This document shows, piece after piece, positions 1 to 7,627 of a stretch of 17,536 nucleotides of DNA. The notes below the pieces were generated by a model. The model worked only from the letters and a program-made list of their open reading frames with translations. It ran no database searches and had not been told where the DNA came from. Position numbers and translations under genes: made by a program. The number at the start of each line of letters is the position of its first letter. The first letter of the stretch is position 1. The stretch comes from Cellulomonas sp. (GTDB taxonomy: Bacteria; Actinomycetota; Actinomycetes; Actinomycetales; Cellulomonadaceae), in NCBI GenBank assembly GCA_031178805.1, contig JAPSIJ010000005.1, positions 6,717-24,252 of the forward strand, given 5' to 3'.

Positions 1-859
1 CGGTGAGGGTCTGGCCGACGCGGATGAACGCGCGGGCGTCCAGGCCGTTGGCGGACACGATCGCGGAGACGCTGGTGCCGTAGCGCTGGGCGATGGCGGA
101 GACGGTCTCGCCGGAGGCGACCGTGTGGGTGCCGCCGGTGGCCGCCGGGGTCGCGGCCGGGGCTGCGGCGGCGCCGCTGGCGCCGGGGACGGTGAGGCTC
201 TGGCCGACGTGGATGAACGCGCGGGCGTCCAGGCCGTTGGCCGACACGATCGCCGACACGCTGGTGCCGTAGCGCTGGGCGATGGCGGACACCGTCTCGC
301 CGGAGGCGACCGTGTGCGTGCCGCCGGTGGCCGCCGGGGCCGCGGCAGGGGCGGCGGCGCCGCTCGCGCCGGGGACGGTGAGGGTCTGGCCGACGCGGAT
401 GAACGCGCGGGCGTCGAGCCCGTTGGCCGACACGATCGCCGAGACGCTGGTGCCGTAGCGCTGGGCGATGGCGGAGACGGTCTCGCCGGAGGCGACCGTG
501 TGCGTGCCGCCGGTGGCCGCCGGGGCCGCGGCAGGGGCGGCGCCGCCGGCGGTGGGGATCGTCAGGGACTGGCCCTCGCGGATGAACGCCCGCGCGTCGA
601 GCCGGTTCGCCGCGCGCACGGCCTGCACGGACGTGCCGTGCTTCGCCGCGATGTGGCTGACGGTGTCGCCGGAGCGGACCGTGTACTGCTCGTCGGCGTG
701 CGCGGCGCCGCCGGAGGCGGTGACGGCCACGGCGGCGATGGCGATGGCACCGGTGCTGGTGGCGAGCCGGCGTCCTCGGCGCCCCGGGGTGCGGGCCGGC
801 GCGCCGTCCCCGCGGGTGCGGGCGGCCTGGTCCGTGAGGGCGAGGGCGGGCTGCGTCAT
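1..859 (-). CDS. LysM-repeat secreted cell-wall-binding protein (partial, C-terminus off window)
   Basis: This reading frame stays open from the ATG at 859-857 to the window edge, giving 286 complete codons. Residues 1-55 form a long export signal: a basic stretch with RRGRR around residues 27-31, a hydrophobic Ala/Val/Ile core (about 37-48) and an AHA site at 53-55 just before the mature start DEQYTVRSGDT. Four LysM domains follow at about 58-102, 119-163, 181-225 and 243 onwards, each with the (V)xSGxTVSxIA start and the VGQxLTVP-type end. They are joined by Ala/Pro/Gly-rich linkers. LysM binds the N-acetylglucosamine backbone of peptidoglycan, so the protein should sit in the cell envelope. 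Proteins of this build often carry a C-terminal NlpC/P60 or transglycosylase domain, but that part lies outside the window. Domains 2-4 are nearly identical and domain 1 is diverged. AGGGG lies about 8 nt before the ATG as a modest ribosome binding site. Confidence 0.9.
   Translation of the reverse strand, partial: MTQPALALTDQAARTRGDGAPARTPGRRGRRLATSTGAIAIAAVAVTASGGAAHADEQYTVRSGDTVSHIAAKHGTSVQAVRAANRLDARAFIREGQSLTIPTAGGAAPAAAPAATGGTHTVASGETVSAIAQRYGTSVSAIVSANGLDARAFIRVGQTLTVPGASGAAAPAAAPAATGGTHTVASGETVSAIAQRYGTSVSAIVSANGLDARAFIHVGQSLTVPGASGAAAAPAATPAATGGTHTVASGETVSAIAQRYGTSVSAIVSANGLDARAFIRVGQTLT
22..600 (-). repeat. Tandem LysM-coding repeat, period about 186 bp
   Basis: The motif GGATGAACGC, read on the plus strand, recurs at 22, 211 and 397, with a near copy at 580. 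The spacings are 189, 186 and 183 bp, or 63, 62 and 61 codons. The three copies nearest the window start are almost identical at DNA level, while the fourth (N-terminal) is clearly diverged. The length differences come from Ala/Pro linker codons. Confidence 0.9.
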
Positions 860-873
860 GGTGGGAACCCCTG

Positions 874-937
874 TGCTGTGGAGACGTGGTGCTGCTGTGA
901 CGGTCGTGGCCTGTGAGGCGCGTGTGACTCGTGTGAC
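874..937 (-). promoter_or_regulatory. Cluster of GTCACA-type 9-mers, candidate MtrA boxes
   Basis: Read on the minus strand there are two directly adjacent 9-mers, GTCACACGA (937-929) and GTCACACGC (928-920). These are followed by CTCACAGGC (917-909), GTCACAGCA (901-893) and a weaker TCCACAGCA (882-874). They resemble the 9-bp direct repeat (GTCACAGCG-like) reported for the MtrA response regulator of Mycobacterium tuberculosis, which controls cell-wall hydrolase genes. They lie upstream of a LysM gene, which fits that role. Assignment to MtrA is inference. Confidence 0.5.
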
Positions 938-944
938 TAGAGCG

Positions 945-950
945 ACGGTA
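945..950 (-). promoter_or_regulatory. Candidate -10 hexamer for the LysM gene
   Basis: TACCGT on the minus strand fits the actinobacterial -10 pattern TANNNT. It would place the transcript start near 937-938, giving a leader of roughly 80 nt, with the GTCACA repeats at and just downstream of the start. No convincing -35 is visible. Confidence 0.35.
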
Positions 951-1084
951 GACCACACGCCGGGACCTGGGAAGCCGGTGGGAGATATGTCCGGTTCACC
1001 AGCGGTTCCGCGGCCGGGCCGTCACCCCCGCGGGGGAGCCGGGCGCCCCGGACGGCCGAGTGCGTGCCCGGTCCCGGCGGTCAG

Positions 1085-1090
1085 TACGCT
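1085..1090 (+). promoter_or_regulatory. -10 hexamer of a leaderless promoter (Rv2175c-like gene)
   Basis: TACGCT lies 7 nt before the GTG at 1098, the spacing expected if transcription starts at the first base of the start codon. No Shine-Dalgarno sequence precedes the GTG. A 12-bp palindrome, five C then GC then five G, lies further upstream at 1025-1036. Confidence 0.6.
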
Positions 1091-1097
1091 GGCGGGC

Positions 1098-1526
1098 GTG
1101 ACTGCGCAGCCCCACCCCGATGACCTGGTCGACGCCTGGCTGACCGTGCCCGACGTCGCCGACGAGCTCGGCCTCGACGCCGGCAAGGTCCGCCGCCTGC
1201 TCAAGGAGCGCCGGCTCGCCGGGGTCCGCCGCGGCGAGCCGCGCGTGCTGAGCATCCCCGCCGCGTTCCTCGTGCCGGTGGACGCCGCCAACCCGGCGGC
1301 CGACCCCCGCGCCGAGGACGACGACGAGGACGTGCCGGCGCCCCGCGCGACCGTGCTGGCCTCGCTCCAGGGCACCCTGAACGTCCTCGGTGACGTCGGC
1401 ATGTCCGACGCGGAGGCGATCGTCTGGCTGTTCACCGCCGACGACTCCCTGCCCGGCCGGCCCGTCGACGCCCTGCGCAAGGGCCACAAGACGGAGGTGC
1501 GGCGCCGGGCGCAGGCCCTGCTCTGA
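1098..1526 (+). CDS. Rv2175c-family winged-helix DNA-binding protein
   Basis: The product has 142 residues. The N-terminal part (about 14-58, from WLTVPDVADELGL to RVLSIPAAFL) is a winged helix-turn-helix of the Rv2175c type. An acidic linker (about 67-80, AEDDDEDVP) leads to the conserved C-terminal helical domain (about 85-142) with EAIVWLFTADDSLPGRPVDAL and a final RRRAQALL, which I recognise from mycobacterial Rv2175c. In M. tuberculosis Rv2175c is a DNA-binding substrate of the Ser/Thr kinase PknL; its regulon is not clear. Here the N-terminus ahead of the HTH is short, so the threonine phosphorylated in Rv2175c may be absent. The GTG at 1098 was chosen because it gives the family length and sits at leaderless distance from TACGCT. 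The frame is open much further upstream, but that stretch has no family similarity. The gene converges on the prenyl synthase gene. Confidence 0.88.
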   Translation: MTAQPHPDDLVDAWLTVPDVADELGLDAGKVRRLLKERRLAGVRRGEPRVLSIPAAFLVPVDAANPAADPRAEDDDEDVPAPRATVLASLQGTLNVLGDVGMSDAEAIVWLFTADDSLPGRPVDALRKGHKTEVRRRAQALL

Positions 1527-1534
1527 CCGCTGCC

Positions 1535-1560
1535 CGCCCGGTGCGCCGTGCGCCCGGGCG
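1535..1560. terminator. GC-rich hairpin between convergent genes
   Basis: CGCCCGG (1535-1541) pairs with CCGGGCG (1554-1560). An inner GCG/CGC extension and a single bulged T give about 10 bp with a 5-nt loop. It occupies the 43-bp gap between two converging stop codons, so it could serve both strands. There is no T tract. Confidence 0.45.
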
Positions 1561-1569
1561 CGGCGCGCG

Positions 1570-2688
1570 TCAGGCGCGGCGGGCGACCGCCGCGTGCCCG
1601 AGGCGGACCAGCATGTCGCGGCCGTCCTCCCGGAGGGGTGCCGCCGCCAGGCGCGCGAACGCCTGCCCGCTCAGGTCCGCGATCAGCGCCTCGACGTCGG
1701 CGACGGCGCCGCTGCCCGCGATCTGCTCCGCGAGCGCGCGGCACGCCGCGTCGTCGAGGTGGCGGTCGCCGAGCCCTGCGTGCAGGGCGGCGGCGAGCTC
1801 GTCGTCCCCGGCCTCGCGGGCCCGGCGCATCGCGCGCGCCACCAGCACGGTGCGCTTGCCCTCCCGGAGGTCGTCGCCGGCCGGCTTGCCGGTCGTCGCC
1901 GGGTCGCCGAAGACGCCGAGCAGGTCGTCCCGCAGCTGGAACGCCTCGCCGAGGGGCAGCCCGTAGCCGCTCGTCACGCCGAGCGCGGCGTCGTCGGCGC
2001 CGGCGAGCACGGCGCCGAGCAGGAGCGGGTGCTCCACGCTGTACCGGGCGGCCTTCGCGACCACCACCTCGCGAGCGCGCGCCTCGTCGGCGCCGGGGTC
2101 CTCGCCCCACGGCAGCACCTGCGCGAGCAGGTCGAGGTACTGCCCGACCGTCACCTCGGTGCGCATCCGCTCGAACACCGCGTGCGCGCGCACGCGGCGC
2201 CGCCCGTCGAACGTCTCCACGGCGCGGACCATCTCGCGCTCGCTCGCGACCAGCGCCAGGTCGCCGAGCAGGATCGCGGCGGACTCGCCGAACCGGTCGG
2301 GATCGCCCGACCAGCCGGCGGCGGCGTGGGTCGCGGCGAACTGCCGGTGCGCCGCCGGCCGGCCGCGCCGGGTGTCGGAGTCGTCCATCACGTCGTCGTG
2401 GAACAGGGCGGCCGCCTGGAAGAGCTCGAGCGCGGCACCGACCCGCAGCACCGCGTCGGCCTCGGGCGTGCCCGGCTCGCCGCCGTGTGCGCGCCAGGAC
2501 CAGTAGCAGAACGCCGCGCGCAGGCGCTTGCCGCCGCCGAGCATCTGCCCGAGCGCCTCGGCCAGCGGGGCGGCACCCGCGCCCGCCGCCACCAGCTCGG
2601 GCAGCAGCCCGTCGACGTGCTCCGTCAGGAGGGCGTCGACGCGGGTGCGCAGGTCCTCGGCGTCGACGAGGGCGGTGGCGGGGCTCAC
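1570..2688 (-). CDS. Polyprenyl (probably geranylgeranyl-type) diphosphate synthase
   Basis: A trans-prenyltransferase of 372 residues, normal for the family. It condenses isopentenyl diphosphate with allylic diphosphates using Mg2+ in the cytoplasm, feeding isoprenoid, carotenoid or quinone side chains. GGGKRLR is at 51-57. The first Asp-rich motif is DDVMD (98-102) in LFHDDVMDDSDTRRG, and the allylic-binding GDLAL follows at 142-146. The second motif begins QLRDD (251-255) and reads DDLLG rather than DDxxD, followed by GKPAGDDLREGKRT (267-280), a pattern I know from actinobacterial enzymes. Small residues (Ala93, Ala94) at positions -5 and -4 before the first motif suggest a product of C20 or longer; that is inference. 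M. tuberculosis also has a prenyl synthase (idsA2) close to Rv2175c. The GTG start at 2688 has TAGGCT 6 nt upstream. Confidence 0.9.
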   Translation of the reverse strand: MSPATALVDAEDLRTRVDALLTEHVDGLLPELVAAGAGAAPLAEALGQMLGGGKRLRAAFCYWSWRAHGGEPGTPEADAVLRVGAALELFQAAALFHDDVMDDSDTRRGRPAAHRQFAATHAAAGWSGDPDRFGESAAILLGDLALVASEREMVRAVETFDGRRRVRAHAVFERMRTEVTVGQYLDLLAQVLPWGEDPGADEARAREVVVAKAARYSVEHPLLLGAVLAGADDAALGVTSGYGLPLGEAFQLRDDLLGVFGDPATTGKPAGDDLREGKRTVLVARAMRRAREAGDDELAAALHAGLGDRHLDDAACRALAEQIAGSGAVADVEALIADLSGQAFARLAAAPLREDGRDMLVRLGHAAVARRA

Positions 2689-2694
2689 CCGGCG

Positions 2695-2700
2695 AGCCTA
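2695..2700 (-). promoter_or_regulatory. -10 hexamer of a leaderless promoter (prenyl synthase)
   Basis: TAGGCT on the minus strand is followed by exactly 6 nt (CGCCGG) and then the GTG start. It lies in the 34-bp gap after the lipoprotein stop, so the synthase probably has its own promoter even though the two genes point the same way. Confidence 0.6.
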
Positions 2701-2722
2701 GGGCCTGCCGCGCGCGCCCGGC

Positions 2723-3235
2723 TCAGCGACGCACGGAGCCCCCGAGCGTGAGCGTGCGCACGCCGTCGCGGTCGAGGACGCCGAGGGTCAGCAGCTCCTC
2801 GCCGCCCGTACCGCGCACGAAGGTCGACGACGCCGCCAGCCCCGACGCGCCCGGGTCGACGACCGTCTCGGCGAACCCGGCGGCACCCAGCTGGTCCCGC
2901 ACCGCCTGCACGAGTTCGTCCGTGCCCAGGGGGCTGCGCAGGTTCAGGCTGATCGTGGTCAGGCCGGTCGCGGCGTCCGGCTCGGCGCTGGACACCAGGA
3001 TCTCGCTGCCCTCCGGCGGGGACACCAGGTCCGCGGGGAACCCCGGGGCCAGGTCGCCGACCGCGGATCCCGTCGCGGTGGGGCTCGGCAGCAGGGACTC
3101 GGTCGGCGACGGCGCCACGTCCTGCGGCGCGCTGGCCGAGGCGGTCGGCGCCGGACCCGGCTCGGGCGCGGAGCACGCGGCCGGTGCCAGCGCGACGAGC
3201 AGGACCAGGACGGCGGCGGCGGGACGGGCGGACAC
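2723..3235 (-). CDS. Putative lipoprotein of unknown function
   Basis: The product has 170 residues. The N-terminus is a short hydrophobic signal (about 6-20) ending in LAPAAC with Cys21, a type II signal peptide with a somewhat non-standard lipobox because Pro is at -3. A Pro/Ser/Thr-rich tether (about 22-58) leads to a compact C-terminal part (about 60-170) with alternating strands (EILVSS, GLTTISLNL, LLTLGVL, RTLTLGG) and a helix (DELVQAVRDQLGAAGF). I do not recognise this domain. It should be anchored on the outer face of the membrane. The GTG start at 3235 is supported by TACTGT 6 nt upstream. It is divergent from the DUF4192 gene and lies immediately upstream of the prenyl synthase; no functional link is evident. 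Confidence 0.75.
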   Translation of the reverse strand: MSARPAAAVLVLLVALAPAACSAPEPGPAPTASASAPQDVAPSPTESLLPSPTATGSAVGDLAPGFPADLVSPPEGSEILVSSAEPDAATGLTTISLNLRSPLGTDELVQAVRDQLGAAGFAETVVDPGASGLAASSTFVRGTGGEELLTLGVLDRDGVRTLTLGGSVRR

Positions 3236-3241
3236 GGCGCC

Positions 3242-3247
3242 ACAGTA
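3242..3247 (-). promoter_or_regulatory. -10 hexamer of a leaderless promoter (lipoprotein)
   Basis: TACTGT on the minus strand is followed by 6 nt (GGCGCC) and the GTG start codon. No Shine-Dalgarno sequence is present. Confidence 0.55.
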
Positions 3248-3361
3248 GCGGCGCGCGGTGAGCGGCCACCGAGCTTTCCACAGGCCACCGACCCCGGTCG
3301 TCGTCCCCAGGAGCGCGGACAGCGCTTTCCCATGGCGTCGATCCAGGGTGGGGTGGCGCCC

Positions 3362-4969
3362 ATGACCTCAGCGACCACGGCCGCGCGCCGCCTGCCCCCC
3401 GTCCGCACCACCGTCCGGCTCGAGCACAGCCGGGAGCTCCTCGCCGTCCTCCCGCACCAGCTCGGCTACCACCCCGCCGACTCGGTCGCGCTCGTCGCCG
3501 TCGGCCCCGGCGGCCGCGTGGGCCTCACCGTGCGCCTCGACCTGCCGGACGTGCTGTCCCCGGTCGGCGACGACCTGCTCCACCGCGCCGTGCGGCACCT
3601 GGCCGACGACGGCGCCCGGGAGGTGGTGGTGGTCGTCTACGCCGACGAGCCGGACCCCCGGGACGCGGGCCGGGCGCTGCGCCTCGACCGCACCAGCGCG
3701 GCGGCGCGGGTGGCGGCCGCCGTCCGGACGGCCGTGGCGGACCTCGGACCGGTGACGGTCTGGTGCGTCGCCGACGGCCGGTACGCCGGTCTCGACTGCC
3801 GCGACCCGGCCTGCTGCCCGCCCGGGGGGCGGCCGGTCGCCGACCTCGTCGCCGGGCACGCCGCCGCCCGGGTGCTCGGGCGGCGCCGGTCCGTGGCGGA
3901 CCGCCGCGAGGACGTCGGCGCCGTCACCCCGGCGGGGGCCGGCCCGCGGCGCGCCGCCGCGGCCGCGCGGTCCCGGTGGGCGGACGCCCGGCTCCGCTGC
4001 GACCGGCGCGCTGACGTGCTCGCCTGGCGCCGCCGGGCGCTCGACACCTGGCGGGCGGCCCTCGCCGCGCTGCACACCGACCCCGCCGCGACCGTGCCCG
4101 CCGCGGCGCTGGGGCGGATCGAGGCCGCGCTCGACGACCGCGCCGTCCGCGACGCCGTGCTGCTGACGCTGCTCGCCGTTCCCGACGGGCTGGCGGAGGA
4201 CCTGCTGCGGCACGCGCGCGGCGACCTGGGCAGCGCCGGAGCGTCGTGGTCCGAGCCCAGGGAGCCCGGGGAGCCCGGGGTCGACGGTGACCCGGACGAC
4301 CCGGACGGCGCCGGGGCGGCGGGGGAGGGCGGCGCGCGCTGCTCGCCCCTGGAGCGCGCGGGCGACGCGCTCGGCGACGCCGAGCCGGACCCGCGTGCGC
4401 AGGACGACGCGGCAGCCGCGGCCGGCGACGACGCCGCGCCCCGTGGCGCCGGCAGCACCCCGCCGTGCGGCGCCGGCAGCACCTCGCCGTGCGGTGCCGA
4501 CGACGCCTCGCCGTGCGGCGCCGACGTCACCGGGACCGAGGGCGCGGACGACCCGCCCGGCACCGGCGAGGGCACCCGGGCGCCGGGCGGCGGCGACCTC
4601 CGTCCGACCCCCGGCCCCGCCGGCCGTGCGCCTGACGCCGGACCGCGCACGGCCGCCGACGTGGACGCGGACGTGCGGTCGGCCCTCGACGCGCTGCTCG
4701 ACCCCGGCTGCGCCCGGGAACCCGACGAGGCCCTCGTGGACGCCGGACGCTCCGTGCTCGAGGCGGTCGTCGCGCACGGCCGCACCGGGCGCCAGGCGCC
4801 GGCCCTCACGCTCCTCGCGCTGCTGGCGTGGTGGGACGGGGACGGCGTGCGGGCGTCCGTGCTGGTCGAGCGGGCGCTCGCGCAGGACCCGGGCCACCGG
4901 CTCGCGGAGCTGGTCGACCGCGTCCTCGGCGCGGGCCTCGCCCCGGCCTGGCTGCGTCGCCGCTGCTGA
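3362..4969 (+). CDS. DUF4192 domain protein with long low-complexity insert
   Basis: The product has 535 residues from the ATG at 3362. The N-terminal family signature covers about 17-160: the segment around SRELLAVLPHQLGYHPADSV, then VTVWCVADGRYAGL and CRDPACCPPGGRP (146-158, with Cys146, Cys151, Cys152). The C-terminal signature is at about 433-535, including LLALLAWWDGDGVRASVLVE and AQDPGHRLAELV. The function of DUF4192 is unknown; it is widespread in actinobacteria. Between the two conserved parts lies an Ala/Asp/Gly/Pro-rich, mostly acidic insert (about 295-430), unusual in length and containing a Cys repeat. An in-frame ATG at 3332 would add ten residues. I prefer 3362 because AGGGTGGGGTGG ends 5 nt upstream and the family begins close to the LLAVLPH segment. 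It is probably cytoplasmic; no signal or membrane segment is seen. Confidence 0.85.
   Translation: MTSATTAARRLPPVRTTVRLEHSRELLAVLPHQLGYHPADSVALVAVGPGGRVGLTVRLDLPDVLSPVGDDLLHRAVRHLADDGAREVVVVVYADEPDPRDAGRALRLDRTSAAARVAAAVRTAVADLGPVTVWCVADGRYAGLDCRDPACCPPGGRPVADLVAGHAAARVLGRRRSVADRREDVGAVTPAGAGPRRAAAAARSRWADARLRCDRRADVLAWRRRALDTWRAALAALHTDPAATVPAAALGRIEAALDDRAVRDAVLLTLLAVPDGLAEDLLRHARGDLGSAGASWSEPREPGEPGVDGDPDDPDGAGAAGEGGARCSPLERAGDALGDAEPDPRAQDDAAAAAGDDAAPRGAGSTPPCGAGSTSPCGADDASPCGADVTGTEGADDPPGTGEGTRAPGGGDLRPTPGPAGRAPDAGPRTAADVDADVRSALDALLDPGCAREPDEALVDAGRSVLEAVVAHGRTGRQAPALTLLALLAWWDGDGVRASVLVERALAQDPGHRLAELVDRVLGAGLAPAWLRRRC
4445..4516 (+). repeat. Three tandem 24-bp repeats coding 8-residue Cys motif
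   Basis: The unit starting GGCGCCGGCAGCACC runs 4445-4468, 4469-4492 and, more diverged, 4493-4516; a partial fourth begins at 4517. It encodes GAGSTPPC, GAGSTSPC and GADDASPC (residues 362-385) inside the disordered insert of the DUF4192 protein. Confidence 0.85.
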
Positions 4970-5006
4970 GCGGGCCGCGCCGGTCGTGCGCCTCCCGGGC
5001 GTCCGG

Positions 5007-5012
5007 TACGGT
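5007..5012 (+). promoter_or_regulatory. Candidate -10 hexamer for the universal stress gene
   Basis: TACGGT fits TANNNT and would give a leader of about 75 nt before the ATG at 5095. It lies in the loop of a short GTCCG/CGGAC inverted repeat (5001-5017). No clear -35 is visible. Confidence 0.35.
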
Positions 5013-5094
5013 CGGACCACGGTTCGGGCTGCACCCGCGCAACGGCGCTCGGTGCCGGGCCGCGGACGCAGAGCACACGTGCGAGGAGCACTCA

Positions 5095-5493
5095 ATGAGC
5101 ATCGTGGTCGGGTACCTGGCGACGGTCGAGGGGCGCGCAGCCCTCACCGCGGCGACCGGTGAGGCGGTCCGCCGCGAGGAGCCGCTGGTCGTGGTCGTCA
5201 GCGAGCGCGGCGACGAGACCGACGAGCAGAAGGCCGAGCTCGCCACCGCGCTCGACGAGGTCCGCTCGTCCCTGGAGTCCCGCGGCGTGCCCCACGACGT
5301 GCGCGTCATCGCGGGCGGTCGGGACGTGGCCGAGGCCCTCATCGCGACCGCGGAGGAGACCGGCGCGACGCTCATCGTCATCGGTCTGCGCCGCCGCAGC
5401 CCGGTCGGCAAGCTGATCCTCGGCGCCAACGCGCAGCGCATCCTGCTCGACTCCCCGTGCCCCGTGCTCGCGGTGAAGCCCGACCCCAGCTGA
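5095..5493 (+). CDS. Universal stress protein (UspA family, single domain)
   Basis: The product has 132 residues, the size of a single Usp domain. The first strand SIVVGYLAT (2-10) is followed by a helix, VVVVSE (32-37), the helix region about 43-63, and DVRVIAGGRDVAEALIATA (68-86). The nucleotide-binding region runs LIVIGLRRRSPVGKLILGAN (93-112), ending RILLDSPCPVLAVKP. The G-2x-G-9x-G(S/T) ATP motif is present in a modified form (GLRRRSPVGKLILGAN), a variant I recall from other actinobacterial members, so ATP binding is plausible but not certain. These proteins act as cytoplasmic nucleotide- or stress-linked regulators. GAGGAG lies 6 nt before the ATG at 5095 and fixes the start. It lies between DUF4192 and the sigma factor, 125 bp after the former. 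Confidence 0.9.
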   Translation: MSIVVGYLATVEGRAALTAATGEAVRREEPLVVVVSERGDETDEQKAELATALDEVRSSLESRGVPHDVRVIAGGRDVAEALIATAEETGATLIVIGLRRRSPVGKLILGANAQRILLDSPCPVLAVKPDPS

Positions 5494-5546
5494 CCGGGGC
5501 GCGCGACCGGGGCCGGCCGGTCCGGGCCGCGCACGCACCGGCACGC

Positions 5547-5562
5547 CCGTGCCGCAGCACGG
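5547..5562 (+). terminator. Short hairpin after the universal stress gene
   Basis: CCGTGC (5547-5552) pairs with GCACGG (5557-5562) around the loop CGCA. It is 54 bp past the stop of the stress gene, has a short stem and no T tract, so it is a weak candidate. Confidence 0.25.
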
Positions 5563-5623
5563 CCGTGCACCAGCGCGCCCGTGCACCCGCCCGCCCGTGC
5601 GGGCACGTGCACCCGCCGCTCGG

Positions 5624-5652
5624 CCGGACGGGTGGCCCGACCACCCGTCCGG
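5624..5652 (+). terminator. Probable terminator of the universal stress gene
   Basis: CCGGACGGGTGG (5624-5635) pairs perfectly with CCACCCGTCCGG (5641-5652) over a 5-nt loop, a 12-bp GC-rich stem. It lies about 130 bp after the stop codon with no T tract, common for high-GC actinobacteria. It would separate the stress gene from the sigma factor promoter. Confidence 0.5.
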
Positions 5653-5837
5653 GCGACGCGCGCGGTGCCCGGCCGCCCGGGTGCCGCGCGCCGCCGCCCC
5701 GGCCGGCGGCCCGACCCGCGCCGACGCGCCCGGGCGACCCGCGTCGCCCGCCAGCGGGAATCCTCCGGACCCGTCGCGCGTTGAGCAGATCTGACAGGAC
5801 ACCGGCCGCCGCGAGGAGGGCCTCGCCGCCCGCAGCG

Positions 5838-5851
5838 CACGTCCCGACGTG
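5838..5851. promoter_or_regulatory. Perfect palindrome CACGTC-CC-GACGTG at the sigma factor promoter
   Basis: Two perfect 6-bp arms are separated by 2 bp. The palindrome ends 12 bp before the TACAAT -10 element and covers the position where the -35 would lie (about 5841-5846). That makes it a candidate operator or activator site. The regulator is unknown. Confidence 0.4.
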
Positions 5852-5863
5852 GGCGGGGGCCGG

Positions 5864-5869
5864 TACAAT
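5864..5869 (+). promoter_or_regulatory. -10 element of the primary sigma factor gene
   Basis: TACAAT in the context GGTACAATATCG is the best -10 match in the window. It would place the transcript start near 5876 and leave a leader of about 46 nt, with AAAGG 6 nt before the GTG at 5922. No good -35 is present at 17 bp spacing. Confidence 0.65.
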
Positions 5870-5921
5870 ATCGAGGTACCCGAAGCGCCGAACCGGGTCC
5901 CTTGCTGCCGAAAGGTCCTTC

Positions 5922-7493
<1,572 letters not shown>

Positions 7494-7500
7494 GCCGCCG

Positions 7501-7546
7501 ACGACGAAGGGCCCGTCTCCCCGAGGGGAGGCGGGCCCTTCGTCGT
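7501..7546 (+). terminator. Strong terminator of the sigma factor gene
   Basis: A perfect 15-bp outer stem, ACGACGAAGGGCCCG (7501-7515) with its complement at 7532-7546, is continued by a T-G wobble and five further pairs to a CGAG loop, about 21 bp in all. It starts 8 nt after the TGA. No T tract follows. Confidence 0.9.
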
Positions 7547-7550
7547 GGGC

Positions 7551-7604
7551 GGGCAGAGCGGGCGGGGCGGGCAGAGCGGGCGGGGCGGGCAGGGCGGGCG
7601 CGGC
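7551..7604. repeat. Three tandem 18-bp G-rich repeats
   Basis: GGGCAGAGCGGGCGGGGC is present at 7551-7568 and 7569-7586 exactly, and with two changes at 7587-7604. It is non-coding and directly follows the terminator. The plus strand consists of GGG/GGGG runs separated by 1-4 nt. Confidence 0.85.
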
Positions 7605-7627
7605 CGGAGGCGGCTGCCGCCGGCGGA

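Larger units (their letters stand above)
5494..5837. other. Long GC-rich intergenic region with inverted repeats, no gene seen
   Basis: This is the only gap over 300 bp (5494-5921 in full, including the sigma promoter). It holds several short inverted repeats and three GTGCAC words at 5565, 5581 and 5607. Frames are open on both strands, but they have the random Arg/Pro/Ala composition of shadow translation and no recognisable domain. I see no RNA gene. TTGAGC at 5781 and CTGACA at 5791 look like -35 elements, but no -10 follows either at the right distance. Confidence 0.6.

Noticed and set aside
22..600. Regularly spaced repeats considered as a CRISPR array
   Set aside because: The period is about 186 bp, the repeats are coding LysM units, and there are no short unique spacers or cas genes.
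125..916. Plus-strand frame opposite the LysM gene with its own tandem repeats
   Set aside because: The repeats are the complement of the LysM repeats; the minus-strand reading gives real LysM domains and a signal peptide.
860..1097. A ydaO-type cyclic di-AMP riboswitch ahead of the LysM gene
   Set aside because: The space between the likely transcript start and the ATG is only about 80 nt and I could not find the conserved riboswitch segments.
3274..3282. CTTTCCACA, resembling a DnaA box, between the lipoprotein and DUF4192 genes
   Set aside because: A single site with two mismatches to TTATCCACA, no cluster, and no origin genes nearby.
5494..5837. Possible small ORF or RNA gene in the 428-bp gap before the sigma factor
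   Set aside because: Frames are open because of GC content only; translations lack hydrophobic core patterns, and no promoter with a proper -10 lies upstream.
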